Positions 1 through 8,610 of a stretch of 64,000 bases of DNA are shown here, piece after piece. A model generated the notes under the pieces. It saw only the letters and a list, made by a program, of their open reading frames with translations, had not been told where the DNA came from and searched no databases. Position 1 is the first letter of the stretch, and each line of letters opens with the position of its first letter. Source of the stretch: Aliiglaciecola sp041538045 (GTDB lineage: Bacteria; Pseudomonadota; Gammaproteobacteria; Enterobacterales; Alteromonadaceae); assembly GCF_041538045.1 (NCBI RefSeq), contig NZ_JBGOSE010000006.1, positions 1 to 64,000 of the forward strand. Direction: 5' to 3'. A program made the position numbers and the translations under genes.

Positions 1-447
1 CCTCGCGGGGCTAAAGCACCTGCCTACATGGAAACCGCAAGATTAAGGGGATATACCACCGAACCTGTAGCACGGGCTTCAGCCCGTGGAACTCAAACCA
101 CCTAATCTCGCGGGGCTAAAGCGCCCGCCTACAAGAAAACGCAAGATTATGGGGATATATCACCGAACCTGTAGCACGGGTTTCAGCCCGTGGAATCCAA
201 ACCACCTAATCTCGCGGGGCTAAAGCGCCCGCCTACAAAGAAACCGCAAGATTATGGGGATATATCACCGAACCTGTAGCACGGGCTTCAGCCCGTGGAA
301 TCCAAACCACCTAACCTCACGGGGCTAAAGCACCCGCCTACATGGAAACCGCAAGATTAAGGAAATACACCACCGCACCTGTAGCAGGGGCTTCAGCCCG
401 TGGAATCCAAACCACCTAATCTCGCGGGGCTAAAGCACCCGCCTACA
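1..447. repeat. Tandem array of paired REP palindromes (BIME-like), 105-bp period
   Basis: Four copies of a 104-105 bp unit begin near 2, 107, 211 and 316, and a partial fifth copy begins at 421. Each unit carries two inverted palindromes. One reads GTAG followed by CACGGGCT-TC-AGCCCGTG on the plus strand (first copy 67-88). The other is its partner in the opposite orientation, with its GTAG foot read from the minus strand (CTAC at the end of each GGGGCTAAAGC block). A GTAG foot followed by an imperfect hairpin is the hallmark of REP elements linked to RAYT transposases. No RAYT gene lies in the window. Related pairs recur at 10244-10397 and 56443-56534. Confidence 0.85.
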
Positions 448-459
448 GGGAAGGTTTGT

Positions 460-837
460 TTATTTTAAGGAATGTAAACCAAACATATTGCCTTCGCTAT
501 CTAAAGCTAGAATGATGAAACCGTAATTACCAATTGACATCTTTTCTTGCTGCACTTGTCCCCCGGCTTCTGTCACTCTTTCGCCTTCTATTGCGCAATC
601 ATCACAGGAAAAATAGACCAGTGTGCTATTTCCGCCAGCGCTGAATCCGGCCATTTTAACTAGTGCACCTGCTGCGCCATATTTTTCCATATTAGAGGGA
701 AAAGCTACCATCGTTAAATTGTCATCATTGAGGTCGCCTATGGCCTCCAATTCAGTTTTAAAAACCTTTTCATAAAAGGCTTTTGCACGGTCCATATCAT
801 CAACGTAGATTTCGAACCAACCTACCGGATTTGACAT
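460..837 (-). CDS. VOC family protein (glyoxalase/dioxygenase-like fold)
   Basis: A 125-aa protein of the vicinal oxygen chelate superfamily. The N-terminus (GWFEIYVDDMDRAKAFYEKV) is the usual first beta-alpha unit of stand-alone VOC proteins, and the C-terminus ends in the typical D-x-EGNMFGLHS stretch. The family includes metal-dependent lyases, dioxygenases and binding proteins, so the substrate cannot be told from sequence. It is monocistronic here, and its stop codon lies 13 bp from the last REP palindrome of the array at 1-447. Family is confident, function is not. Confidence 0.85.
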   Translation of the reverse strand: MSNPVGWFEIYVDDMDRAKAFYEKVFKTELEAIGDLNDDNLTMVAFPSNMEKYGAAGALVKMAGFSAGGNSTLVYFSCDDCAIEGERVTEAGGQVQQEKMSIGNYGFIILALDSEGNMFGLHSLK

Positions 838-908
838 GACTTTCTCCCATTAAAATAGTTAACTAAACCTTGAAACAGTATAGATTAGATTTTCATAACT
901 GTTTAAAT

Positions 909-1694
909 TCAGAGGGTGAATCTACGAAATAGCCCATTAATGCGACGCACCATCCAACGAGGATAATGGGTGGCATATTGCACTAACATTTTATTGGCCA
1001 ATTTATCTAAGAACACTACCTCACCTTTCATCATCGCTTTATACGCGTCGCTTGTAAGGGTATCTGGTTGAGCTTTGAGGAATTTGGGAATATATTTTTC
1101 AACCCCGTGGGCGTCGTTTAGCATCTTTGTTTCGGTAATGCCAGGACACACACAGGTAACCGTAACTCCTGTGCCTTTAAGCTCTTCAGAAATTCCTTCG
1201 CTGAATGACAGTACAAATGCTTTACTTGCACCATATGCACTAAAACTTGGGGTCGGCATAAAGCTGGCTATAGAGCCTACATTGACTATTCGGCCTTCGC
1301 CCTTTGCAATCATAGGGCCAACAAATACGCGGGTCATATTGACTAGGCTTTGAATGTTCAGTTGAATTAAGTTGTTGAGCGTTTCTACATCCGCTTGTTG
1401 AATGGGGTCTATTTGCATCATGCCCGCGTTGTTGACCAAAATGTCCACTTCAATTTGATCTGCTAATAATTGTTCATATAGTTTTTGTGGACTTTCTTTA
1501 AGACTTAAGTCCCATGGATAAACGTGGCAAGTCACGGCATATTTTGCATTCAAATAAATAGCTAATTCATTTAGCTTCTGCTGATTTCGAGCCACTAAAA
1601 CTAATTCGTGACCGTGCTTAGCGAAGGTTTCAGCAAAGCTTCTACCAATTCCCTCGGATGCACCCGTTATCAAAACTGTATTTAATTTGGTCAT
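909..1694 (-). CDS. Short-chain dehydrogenase/reductase (SDR) family oxidoreductase
   Basis: A 261-aa classical SDR. It shows the nucleotide-binding motif TGASEGIG near residues 10-17, the NNAG motif near 88-91, a catalytic Ser in VGSIASF and the YGASK motif (Tyr and Lys of the active site). The C-terminal part (PGITETKML) is typical of the DltE/YqjQ-like group, which acts on short-chain or lipid-derived carbonyl substrates. The substrate is not identifiable. It is divergent from the KAP NTPase gene at 1885 and about 70 bp from the VOC gene on the same strand, so the two may be cotranscribed. Confidence 0.9.
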   Translation of the reverse strand: MTKLNTVLITGASEGIGRSFAETFAKHGHELVLVARNQQKLNELAIYLNAKYAVTCHVYPWDLSLKESPQKLYEQLLADQIEVDILVNNAGMMQIDPIQQADVETLNNLIQLNIQSLVNMTRVFVGPMIAKGEGRIVNVGSIASFMPTPSFSAYGASKAFVLSFSEGISEELKGTGVTVTCVCPGITETKMLNDAHGVEKYIPKFLKAQPDTLTSDAYKAMMKGEVVFLDKLANKMLVQYATHYPRWMVRRINGLFRRFTL

Positions 1695-1818
1695 GATGTT
1701 GCCTATTTTGCCAGCTAATGTGGCTGTTTATGCCTATTCCTTTGAATTTGAAATCAGCGTTTATTAAAGCCTGAACAATTTTTAATAGTAACCCTAGGGT
1801 AAACTTTCTGTTTGTTTT

Positions 1819-1847
1819 TTGCACTATTAATCGGTTTGGTTGATACT
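1819..1847 (+). promoter_or_regulatory. Candidate sigma-70 promoter for the KAP NTPase gene
   Basis: TTGCAC (1819-1824) and GATACT (1842-1847) are separated by 17 bp and lie about 38 bp upstream of the ATG at 1885. The match was read by eye and is unconfirmed. Confidence 0.45.
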
Positions 1848-1884
1848 CAATAGTAACGCTTATAAGTGACAACGGAATTGGAAC

Positions 1885-4809
1885 ATGCAGGCTGAATATG
1901 AAACAGAGGTAACCAAAGGTGGCTCTCAAGAGCCTAGGCAGGAAAAAGTAGACGGCCTAGAAATTGATTCAGAGGAAACCTCAACTAAATCGACTTTTCC
2001 TAAAGTTCGATTTCTTGCTTCTATTGCCGTTATGCTGGTGGGCATAGCACTATGTGTGGGTATTTCTAAATTAAGCCCGTTAAACCCCACTCCACTTATC
2101 AGTCCATTTAATATTTTCAGTGCACAGAGTTGGTATTACCCAATAGAGCGAAACGCAGCATTACGCTTGAACATAGTTGATACCCCCGCTGAATTGCGTG
2201 CTTATCAAGTGAATGAAAGACAACTCAGTTTACAATTTGACGATGGAAGTCTGTTGTATTTGCCTTATAAAAATAGTCAGCCAGCCAACGGAGTTAGTCA
2301 ACAATCTAAGCTACCTAACCTCGCTCAAAACTTTATCTTGCCAATCAGCGGTGAGGGGGCGTCGGAGCCGTTATTATCTGAGGTGATTGCGCTGTTATCT
2401 GAGGTCGTTCAAGCCGATATTGAAATTCAAACAATCAATATATTCGGTTATATCTCGCCGAATCAACCATTAACTAATGATGATCTAGACAGGTTAAGGC
2501 AATCCCCTCGAAGTGCCAAAGCAGAGTCACCTAAACAACAAAAAATAGCTTACAACGCTAATTACGCCCAGCAACAGTCGATTGAATTAGCGCAAACTGT
2601 CGGTGAGTTTATTGCGTCCTATTTTGGGATTTCATCAACCCTAATTGAAGTGACTGGTTATGGTTTTCAACGCCACTATACAGACGATTGGCAAGAAGGC
2701 TTTGGACCCAATAGTGGAGTCTTTGTGACTATTACACCAGCGACACCTGAACTACAGTGGACGCCATTACCTTCCTCCAAAGATGAAGCTGTAACTATTT
2801 CAAGTGTGCAGAATGAGGATGAAACTTGGGTTATTTACAATTCAGATATTATTGTATTTAAAGATGAAAATGGTCAGCAATTCACAGAAGTCATTCTGCC
2901 TAGTGCTTTATTCCGCACTTTTTCCATTGATCAGCAAATGCAAAGCAACCCAAATTGGATGGCCGAAATAAAAACTAGGGAACATCAGGTTTTTCCTTCT
3001 CCGCTGGCATTATTAGTATTGGCCATGAGTATTTTTATGGCGTTGAGGATACTAGTGGCTAATCATGGTGAAAAAGATGTAGAAATCATCAAATCCCAGC
3101 AACTCATTGATAGTTTTGTCTCCGATTCTCCAGCTAATGACCTAACTCAAGACAAACTAGGGTTTATCGAAATCTCCTCCGCATTATCTCGCTTTTTACG
3201 TAATGCGGGCACGAAAGCACCGTTAACCTTGGCAATTACCGGCGTGTGGGGAAGTGGTAAGTCGTCGTTAATGTATTTTTTAAAACAAAACTTAGAGAGT
3301 TTTCGTCTTCACCCCGTTTGGGTTAATGCTTGGCACCACCAAAATGAAGAACAATTTCTAGCGGGCTTATTGAGTGCAATTCAGACTAATGCCATTCCTC
3401 CTTTTTGGACTGCTGCTGGTCTTTTATATCGTTGGAATCTGCTAAAAATGCGCTGGACGGAGGCGCCGGTGTTTTTCTTTTCTGTGACCGTGATATTTTT
3501 GTGTTCGTTAGGGTACATAGTCACCTCAGGTGAGGCCTCTTTTAAACCCTTGTCGAACCTTTCCGCTGAGGCGATCCCTTATTTAGGCGCGGTGTTCGGA
3601 GCTTTTTCAATACTTAGGGGGGGAATGGATCGTATTTCTGGTTTAGTGAATACAAACGTTTTAAAAACATTATTACGTAGCCCAGGCAGCAACTTAGATC
3701 TTAGAGCAAATGTGGGTTTGCGAGAAAAATTTGCCAAAGAGTTTAATCTACTCTGTAACGCTCTGGGTGACAGTACTTTGACGATCTTTATTGATGATTT
3801 AGATCGATGCAAAGAGCAGCGTATCATGGATGTAATGGAAACCATCAATTATCTAGTTTCAAGTGGTGATTGTTACATCATTGTGGGTATGGAGCGTGCG
3901 CCCATTGAAAATGCTATTTGTAGTTATTATCAAGGCACTCATGATGAATTAGATAATGATGCTCTGAAAACGATGGCGAAACGCTATCTTGAAAAAATCA
4001 TCAATATTGAAATCCCTGTACCTATTGCCAACAGTGAACAGTTTGATGGTTTATTGGCAGAACAAACAAAAGTATCAACATCCATTTTACCTTGGGTGAA
4101 ACCGCTATTGTTATTAATGATATTTATTCTGAGTTTAGTCTTGGGAAGTTACCTAGCAAATGTGCTGAATTCTGAAATGAGTGGCAGCCCCCAAAGTGAG
4201 AGCCCAGTGTTTAAGGATGCTTATGAAAATCTATCAACAGACACTGAAACCCAAGGTAGCAATACGCCAGCTTCAGGCTCTGCGGAGCAAGATAGACAAC
4301 AAACCCAACCCAAGGCCAGCAAAATATTGAATTATGCGGTGTTTGAGTCTAATCAATACTATATTCAGGTTTTGATGCCGGTAATCATATTGGCATTTAT
4401 TGCATTGTTAATCCGCGTTGAGCGTTTTCGCCAGCGAAAACGCATCGTCGAGAATGATTCTGATGAGTTTCTTAAAACCGTATCTATCTGGGTCAAAGCC
4501 CTTGGCCTATCCCATCGGACCCCTAGAAACATTAAACGTTATGTGAATCGAGCTCGATACTTAGCAATGCGCAACTATGAGTCGGGTGCAGGTATTCAAG
4601 AGGATAATTTAGTTACTTTGGCGGCAATATTAGAATTTGCCGGAGACAATCAAGAGCAAGAGAACAACTTACTCAAGGTCGATATTCCTAAAATAGGTGA
4701 TGAGCCATTTGACTTAGAGATAGAATCCTTGCAAAAGCAATCAGAGAAAATTGATCCCCAAAAACGACAGACATTTTTACATTGGGTTCGTGGGGTCAAC
4801 GTAAATTAA
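1885..4809 (+). CDS. Membrane-anchored KAP family P-loop NTPase with an OmpA-like periplasmic segment
   Basis: A 974-aa protein. The KAP P-loop domain shows Walker A GVWGSGKSS (453-461) and Walker B IFIDDLDR (634-641). Two membrane segments (about 527-547 and 562-578) lie between the two motifs, as is characteristic of KAP NTPases. Further membrane segments are near 43-61, 371-390, 736-758 and 828-846. The segment between the first two, about 310 residues, is predicted periplasmic. Residues about 222-268 resemble the end of an OmpA-like peptidoglycan-associated domain (LAQTVGEFIASYF then VTGYG), but degenerate; that part is inference. KAP proteins act at membranes, and some members occur in phage-defence or toxin contexts; nothing beside this one points to defence. 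A hairpin (4831-4857) follows the stop. Confidence 0.8.
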   Translation: MQAEYETEVTKGGSQEPRQEKVDGLEIDSEETSTKSTFPKVRFLASIAVMLVGIALCVGISKLSPLNPTPLISPFNIFSAQSWYYPIERNAALRLNIVDTPAELRAYQVNERQLSLQFDDGSLLYLPYKNSQPANGVSQQSKLPNLAQNFILPISGEGASEPLLSEVIALLSEVVQADIEIQTINIFGYISPNQPLTNDDLDRLRQSPRSAKAESPKQQKIAYNANYAQQQSIELAQTVGEFIASYFGISSTLIEVTGYGFQRHYTDDWQEGFGPNSGVFVTITPATPELQWTPLPSSKDEAVTISSVQNEDETWVIYNSDIIVFKDENGQQFTEVILPSALFRTFSIDQQMQSNPNWMAEIKTREHQVFPSPLALLVLAMSIFMALRILVANHGEKDVEIIKSQQLIDSFVSDSPANDLTQDKLGFIEISSALSRFLRNAGTKAPLTLAITGVWGSGKSSLMYFLKQNLESFRLHPVWVNAWHHQNEEQFLAGLLSAIQTNAIPPFWTAAGLLYRWNLLKMRWTEAPVFFFSVTVIFLCSLGYIVTSGEASFKPLSNLSAEAIPYLGAVFGAFSILRGGMDRISGLVNTNVLKTLLRSPGSNLDLRANVGLREKFAKEFNLLCNALGDSTLTIFIDDLDRCKEQRIMDVMETINYLVSSGDCYIIVGMERAPIENAICSYYQGTHDELDNDALKTMAKRYLEKIINIEIPVPIANSEQFDGLLAEQTKVSTSILPWVKPLLLLMIFILSLVLGSYLANVLNSEMSGSPQSESPVFKDAYENLSTDTETQGSNTPASGSAEQDRQQTQPKASKILNYAVFESNQYYIQVLMPVIILAFIALLIRVERFRQRKRIVENDSDEFLKTVSIWVKALGLSHRTPRNIKRYVNRARYLAMRNYESGAGIQEDNLVTLAAILEFAGDNQEQENNLLKVDIPKIGDEPFDLEIESLQKQSEKIDPQKRQTFLHWVRGVNVN

Positions 4810-4857
4810 ACTATGTATTTATACTGACAAGGCTCATTTACAAGCTTACAAATGAGC

Positions 4858-5409
4858 CCCTAAAGAAATGGTGGGTTTGGCAATTGAGAGTATCTAGTGT
4901 CACCATTCGCTGTTATGGTGATGCCATTATTTTGGACTCCGACTCAACCTTCAAGTTGGCCTCTAATTTGGGCGGCCGAGAGAATATTACCGTTGTGAGC
5001 AATAGTATTAATATTGTCAACGAGTTGAAACTTCAATAGAACATTGAAGTAATGTATTTGCGGGAAACCCTCAGACATAAAAGCTAGTCAGTTTTCGGCA
5101 GTAGCGCGTTATTCACGCTAAAAGATTTAAATGTCGACAAACTATTCTTAGACGTAGATAGTTTCCATATGGATAAGGGGGGTTTCTACCCATTTTGAAG
5201 TTGAATCTTTGCTAAATCAGCTAATGTGTAAAGTGGCCAGTGAAATTATAGTGGTCACTGACTCTTCTAAATTCGGTCATGTATGCTTGCATAAAATTCT
5301 TGAGCCCATGGGCGTTAATCAAATTGTCACCGACAGTAACATACCCCCAGATTACCTTGATGGTCTACGCCGTATCGGGATTAAAATTACTCTAATCGAT
5401 GTTGATTAA
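4858..5409 (+). pseudogene. Decayed DeoR-family regulator, AgaR-like (C-terminal sensor domain relic)
   Basis: Conceptual translation across frames recovers a DeoR/AgaR sugar-sensing domain in order: KEMVGLAIESI, GDAIILDSDSTFKLA, ITVVSNSINIVNEL, LNVDKLFLDVDSFHMDKG, then LNQLMCKVASEIIVVTDSSK with CLHKI and IPPDYLDGLRRIGIKITLID. Breaks are visible: a frameshift near 4880-4912, in-frame TAG codons at 5037-5039 and 5085-5087, and a frameshift in a G6 run at 5177-5182 (five Gs would restore the frame). The N-terminal HTH is missing. The last piece (5209-5409) is open as a 66-aa ORF but is only the C-terminal end. No aga or other sugar operon lies beside it, so this is a relic. Confidence 0.8.
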
Positions 5410-5428
5410 AAAATAATCTAACAATTTC

Positions 5429-5458
5429 TTGTTAAGCCCCATTAAATATGAATATACT
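5429..5458 (+). promoter_or_regulatory. Candidate sigma-70 promoter for the TM2/pilin-like gene
   Basis: TTGTTA (5429-5434) and TATACT (5453-5458) with an 18-bp spacer lie just upstream of the ATG at 5481, which has its own AAGGGG ribosome-binding site. Confidence 0.5.
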
Positions 5459-5480
5459 GTATAAAAATTAAGGGGTTAGC

Positions 5481-6188
5481 ATGGATAGCAGATGTAAAAA
5501 TTGCGAAGTTTTAAATCCAATCGATTTTCCCAAATGTCTTAGCTGTGGAGAAATTCAAGACACCTTCCAATATAAAAGTCGAATTGCTGCGGCAACCTTG
5601 GCGTTGTTTGGGGGGATGTTTGGTTTTCATCGCTTCTTTTTAGGTCAGTGGTGGGGACTGTTTTATTTATTGTTCTTTTGGACATATATCCCCTGGGTAG
5701 TAGGGATCATCGAAGGCATTGCCTTCCTCTGTACTTCTCAAGATGAATGGAATGAAAAATACAACCAAGGGGTTTCCGCTGGTAGGGAAAAAGGCAAAGT
5801 GGTAGCTTTTATCGCGGTGCTTATTTCCGTGATTTGTGTGCTGGGAATATTTGCCGCTATCGCTATTCCTGCTTATCAAGGGTATCTCAGCAAAGTGATG
5901 ATGGCTGAAGCTAAGGTGACGGCTAATTCGGTGATGACCGAGGTGGAGGATTATGCTTTATCTGAGGAACAGTGGCCTGAAAATATGGACGAATTGGTTA
6001 TCAGTGGCGATCTTACCAGTTCACAACTGGATCCAATCAAGGTGGTCAAGGGAGTTGTGTATATTAACTTACCCCCCGAAAACGGCAATATGGTGCTCAT
6101 TCCTGAAGCCTCAGATTTAGGTATTACGTGGAATTGCAATCAATCTACAGTGGAGTATAAATATTATCCAAATAAGTGCGGTTTCTAA
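5481..6188 (+). CDS. Zinc-ribbon / TM2 domain / pilin-like fusion protein
   Basis: A 235-aa protein in three parts. Residues 5-22 hold a CxxC-x10-CxxC zinc ribbon. Residues about 33-92 are a TM2 domain (two membrane helices with GGMFGFHRFFLGQWWGLFYL). Residues about 110-235 look like a type IV pilin-like module: a hydrophobic helix running into IFAAIAIPAYQGYLSK, which matches the end of pilin N-terminal helices, then a small globular domain with two Cys near the C-terminus. There is no prepilin peptidase site at the N-terminus, so this is unlikely to be a polymerising pilin. It may be a membrane protein with a pilin-like outer domain. Function unknown. Confidence 0.75.
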   Translation: MDSRCKNCEVLNPIDFPKCLSCGEIQDTFQYKSRIAAATLALFGGMFGFHRFFLGQWWGLFYLLFFWTYIPWVVGIIEGIAFLCTSQDEWNEKYNQGVSAGREKGKVVAFIAVLISVICVLGIFAAIAIPAYQGYLSKVMMAEAKVTANSVMTEVEDYALSEEQWPENMDELVISGDLTSSQLDPIKVVKGVVYINLPPENGNMVLIPEASDLGITWNCNQSTVEYKYYPNKCGF

Positions 6189-6228
6189 TTCAATCCACTA
6201 ATTTAAAAACATGCCTAACAACACATTA

Positions 6229-6723
6229 TCAATTGTTGAGTTGTTGTTGGGCATGAAGTACCTTGTTCAAATTGCCAATAAATTCCATGCTGTCAAAAGT
6301 CAGTGGTAAACGGGTTAGCTTTTCGCCCCGTTGATTAATAATCAGCAATACCGGATAGCCGGTGACACGATAGCGTTGAGCGAAAGATTGGCCTTGTTCT
6401 GAATCATAATCCACTCGAGCGAAGACAAAGTTTTCATCAATGACTTTTTCAACTTGTTCGTCGGTGAATACTGTGCTGTCGAGTTTGCGGCATGTGGGGC
6501 ACCAAATTGCTGACATATCAGCCAGTATTAATTTATCGTGGGCCTGGGCTTTTGCCATTGCCACATCAAAATCCAACATTTCTATTTCAATTTTATCCTT
6601 AGCCTCTTGGCCCAGGTAACTCTGAAAGCCTTGATAAGCCAGATAAATCATGGTACCTAGGGCAATAAAAGCGATTATTTTAATCAGTTTGTTGTTTAAC
6701 TTAATCTTGTTTTCAGATGCCAT
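6229..6723 (-). CDS. Membrane-anchored thioredoxin-like protein
   Basis: A 164-aa protein with one N-terminal membrane segment (about 14-32) followed by a thioredoxin-fold domain. The active site is WCPTC in MSAIWCPTCRKLD, and the cis-proline region is VTGYPVLLIIN. This arrangement resembles the C-terminal domain of DsbD and the thioredoxin_7 family, which reduce or isomerise periplasmic thiols. The partner is unknown. It is a single gene, convergent with the TM2/pilin-like gene at 5481-6188, with rtcR upstream on the same strand. Confidence 0.85.
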   Translation of the reverse strand: MASENKIKLNNKLIKIIAFIALGTMIYLAYQGFQSYLGQEAKDKIEIEMLDFDVAMAKAQAHDKLILADMSAIWCPTCRKLDSTVFTDEQVEKVIDENFVFARVDYDSEQGQSFAQRYRVTGYPVLLIINQRGEKLTRLPLTFDSMEFIGNLNKVLHAQQQLNN

Positions 6724-6843
6724 AAGGTGTTCCCTTGTCCTGCACTTTTAAGGTCTGTTACCTTAGACCTGATGATTTTAATATTTATTACATAGCGCTA
6801 TGAAATTAACTATGGATTGGGCCATTTATCCATGGGAAAGTTA

Positions 6844-8442
6844 TTAATTGCTAAGTTGGGCAAAGCTTAAATCAAACTTCTGTAAGTAAACTCTCAATCT
6901 GTGAGAGTCGTTGCTACTACTTTTATGTTGCCTGCTAACATTAAATAGTTTACGTCCTGCATCAGCTAAATTTGTCGAAGATACACAAACTTGAATGACG
7001 TTTCTCAATTGCATTTGATCGAACACATCCATAGTAGATAGTTGGTCTTCGCCAATATATCGGCTTAGTTCAATATTGTCGGCGTTAGTTTCTGCATGCC
7101 AACGCTGATTTAACCTTGCTATTTCTGCTTCCACACTGCTCGTGCCAATGCGTCCTTCTTTACTAAGAGTGGCCATGCGTTTTACGCTGGCATTGAGGTC
7201 ACGAAAGTTTGCGCTCCACAAAGCTTTCTCACTTCGAGCGTACTGTAAATAGCGTTTTTTGGCTTCACTTCCAAAACGGATGTGTAGATTGTTTAGTCGG
7301 GCATATTGACGTAATTCAAAGTCTAAGTTTACTTCAAAGTCTTCAATCCGCTCTTTTAACGCCGGTAAACGCCAATTCCAAATATCAATTCTGGCTAACA
7401 GGTCTTCTCTAAATCGACCTTGTGACACTGCTTTGCGCAAATCTAAATTAGTGCCAGCAATTAACTGGAAGTCACTGTTTACCGCCTTATCGCTGCCCAC
7501 AGGGTAAAATTGTTTTTCTTCAATGGCGTGCAATAACATGGCTTGCTCATCAATACCCAATTCCCCAATCTCATCTAAAAATAGTATTCCTTGGTCGGCA
7601 CTTTTTAAATAACCCTCTCGCGCACTTTGTGCCCCTGTGTAAGCACCTTTGATATGTCCGAATAAGGCAGACATTGCTCCGTCGCCGACTAAGGTTGCAC
7701 AATTAACAGCCACTAAGCTCCCCGACACGCCCCCCCGAGAAGACTTTAACTCGTAGATACGTCTTGCCAGTTGAGTTTTACCGGCACCCGTTGGGCCTTC
7801 CAATAACATGGGATCTGTAGCGTTAATGGCGACCTGTTCTATTTCATTAATGAGCTGGTTAAACCCTGGATTACGAGTTTGAATGCCGGCCTTTAGAAAT
7901 TCCTGTGCTGAGGCTGATTGTTCTGAAAAACGGGCTGCTAATGCCGCATATTTAGAAAGATCTAAATCGACAATACTGATTGTCCCTTTAGCTGGGTTAG
8001 CGCCATTTGGATCTGGGGAAACTTGTACCAATTTTGAGGCTGGATAAATTTGCGCTTCGCTTAACATGAACATGCAGATTTGATTTACATGGGTACCAGT
8101 GGTGATGTTCAGGTAATAATCTTCTTTATCGGTATCGAAATTGTAATGACTGGCATGTTGATATAACCACTGGTACACATCAGCGAAATCCCACGGATTA
8201 TTCCATGCAGTTTCAACCAGCACGACTTCTGTGTTAGCAGAGACTGCTACTACATCTTCAGAGATTCGGCGGGCTAAACTAAGGTGAGAGGGTTCATACA
8301 ATAACTCTAGTCTATCGACCTGAAAATCATCTTGCATAACTGCACTAATGGTCGGCCGCCAAGTTTGCCAACGGTTCACACCCCGTCCTTTGCGGTCTTT
8401 AACCACTCCTAGAATGGCAAACATGACATTTTTGCGTTTCAT
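6844..8442 (-). CDS. rtcR: RtcR, sigma-54-dependent activator of an RNA repair regulon
   Basis: A 532-aa protein. The N-terminal part (about 1-185) is the CARF-like ligand-sensing domain of RtcR, with LNITTGTHV near 111-119. The central AAA+ domain has Walker A GPTGAGKT (216-223), the sigma-54 contact loop GAYTGA (266-271, a variant of GAFTGA) and Walker B LFLDEIGE (287-294). A helix-turn-helix region lies at the C-terminus. Published work on RtcR from enterobacteria shows activation through the CARF domain by damaged-tRNA products and dependence on sigma-54. The usual target rtcBA is absent here. Instead a sigma-54 promoter faces a structured RNA and a slipin gene across the divergent gap (8443-9024). 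Confidence 0.95.
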   Translation of the reverse strand: MKRKNVMFAILGVVKDRKGRGVNRWQTWRPTISAVMQDDFQVDRLELLYEPSHLSLARRISEDVVAVSANTEVVLVETAWNNPWDFADVYQWLYQHASHYNFDTDKEDYYLNITTGTHVNQICMFMLSEAQIYPASKLVQVSPDPNGANPAKGTISIVDLDLSKYAALAARFSEQSASAQEFLKAGIQTRNPGFNQLINEIEQVAINATDPMLLEGPTGAGKTQLARRIYELKSSRGGVSGSLVAVNCATLVGDGAMSALFGHIKGAYTGAQSAREGYLKSADQGILFLDEIGELGIDEQAMLLHAIEEKQFYPVGSDKAVNSDFQLIAGTNLDLRKAVSQGRFREDLLARIDIWNWRLPALKERIEDFEVNLDFELRQYARLNNLHIRFGSEAKKRYLQYARSEKALWSANFRDLNASVKRMATLSKEGRIGTSSVEAEIARLNQRWHAETNADNIELSRYIGEDQLSTMDVFDQMQLRNVIQVCVSSTNLADAGRKLFNVSRQHKSSSNDSHRLRVYLQKFDLSFAQLSN

Positions 8443-8585
8443 AATTTATCAAACTATCTAAAAAAATATTAATATATCGAAAAAGATAGGTTTTGTGAAA
8501 GTCATTCTGTATTGATGATTTGTGAAATTTCAATAAGTATAGTTGTTTCAACGGGTTATGTTTTTATTTAAGTCGTTTAATTTTT

Positions 8586-8601
8586 TGGCATGGGGCTTGT
8601 A
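8586..8601 (+). promoter_or_regulatory. Sigma-54 promoter facing the RNA/slipin transcript
   Basis: TGGCATGGGGCTTGTA matches the -24/-12 consensus TGGCACGRNNNTTGCW with exact spacing (GG at 8587-8588, TTG at 8597-8599). Its orientation and the divergent sigma-54 activator gene rtcR support it. Transcription would start near 8611. Short inverted repeats upstream, such as TGAAATTTCA at 8523-8532, are possible activator sites but unproven. Confidence 0.85.
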
Positions 8602-8610
8602 ATACATAAA

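Noticed and set aside
1..447. Possible CRISPR array from regular repeats
   Set aside because: The unit is 105 bp, nearly identical throughout with no unique spacers, and is made of GTAG-footed palindromes.
1885..8442. A phage-defence island (KAP NTPase plus CARF-domain protein)
   Set aside because: The CARF protein is RtcR with an RNA-repair-type promoter, and no nuclease, restriction or toxin partner is present.
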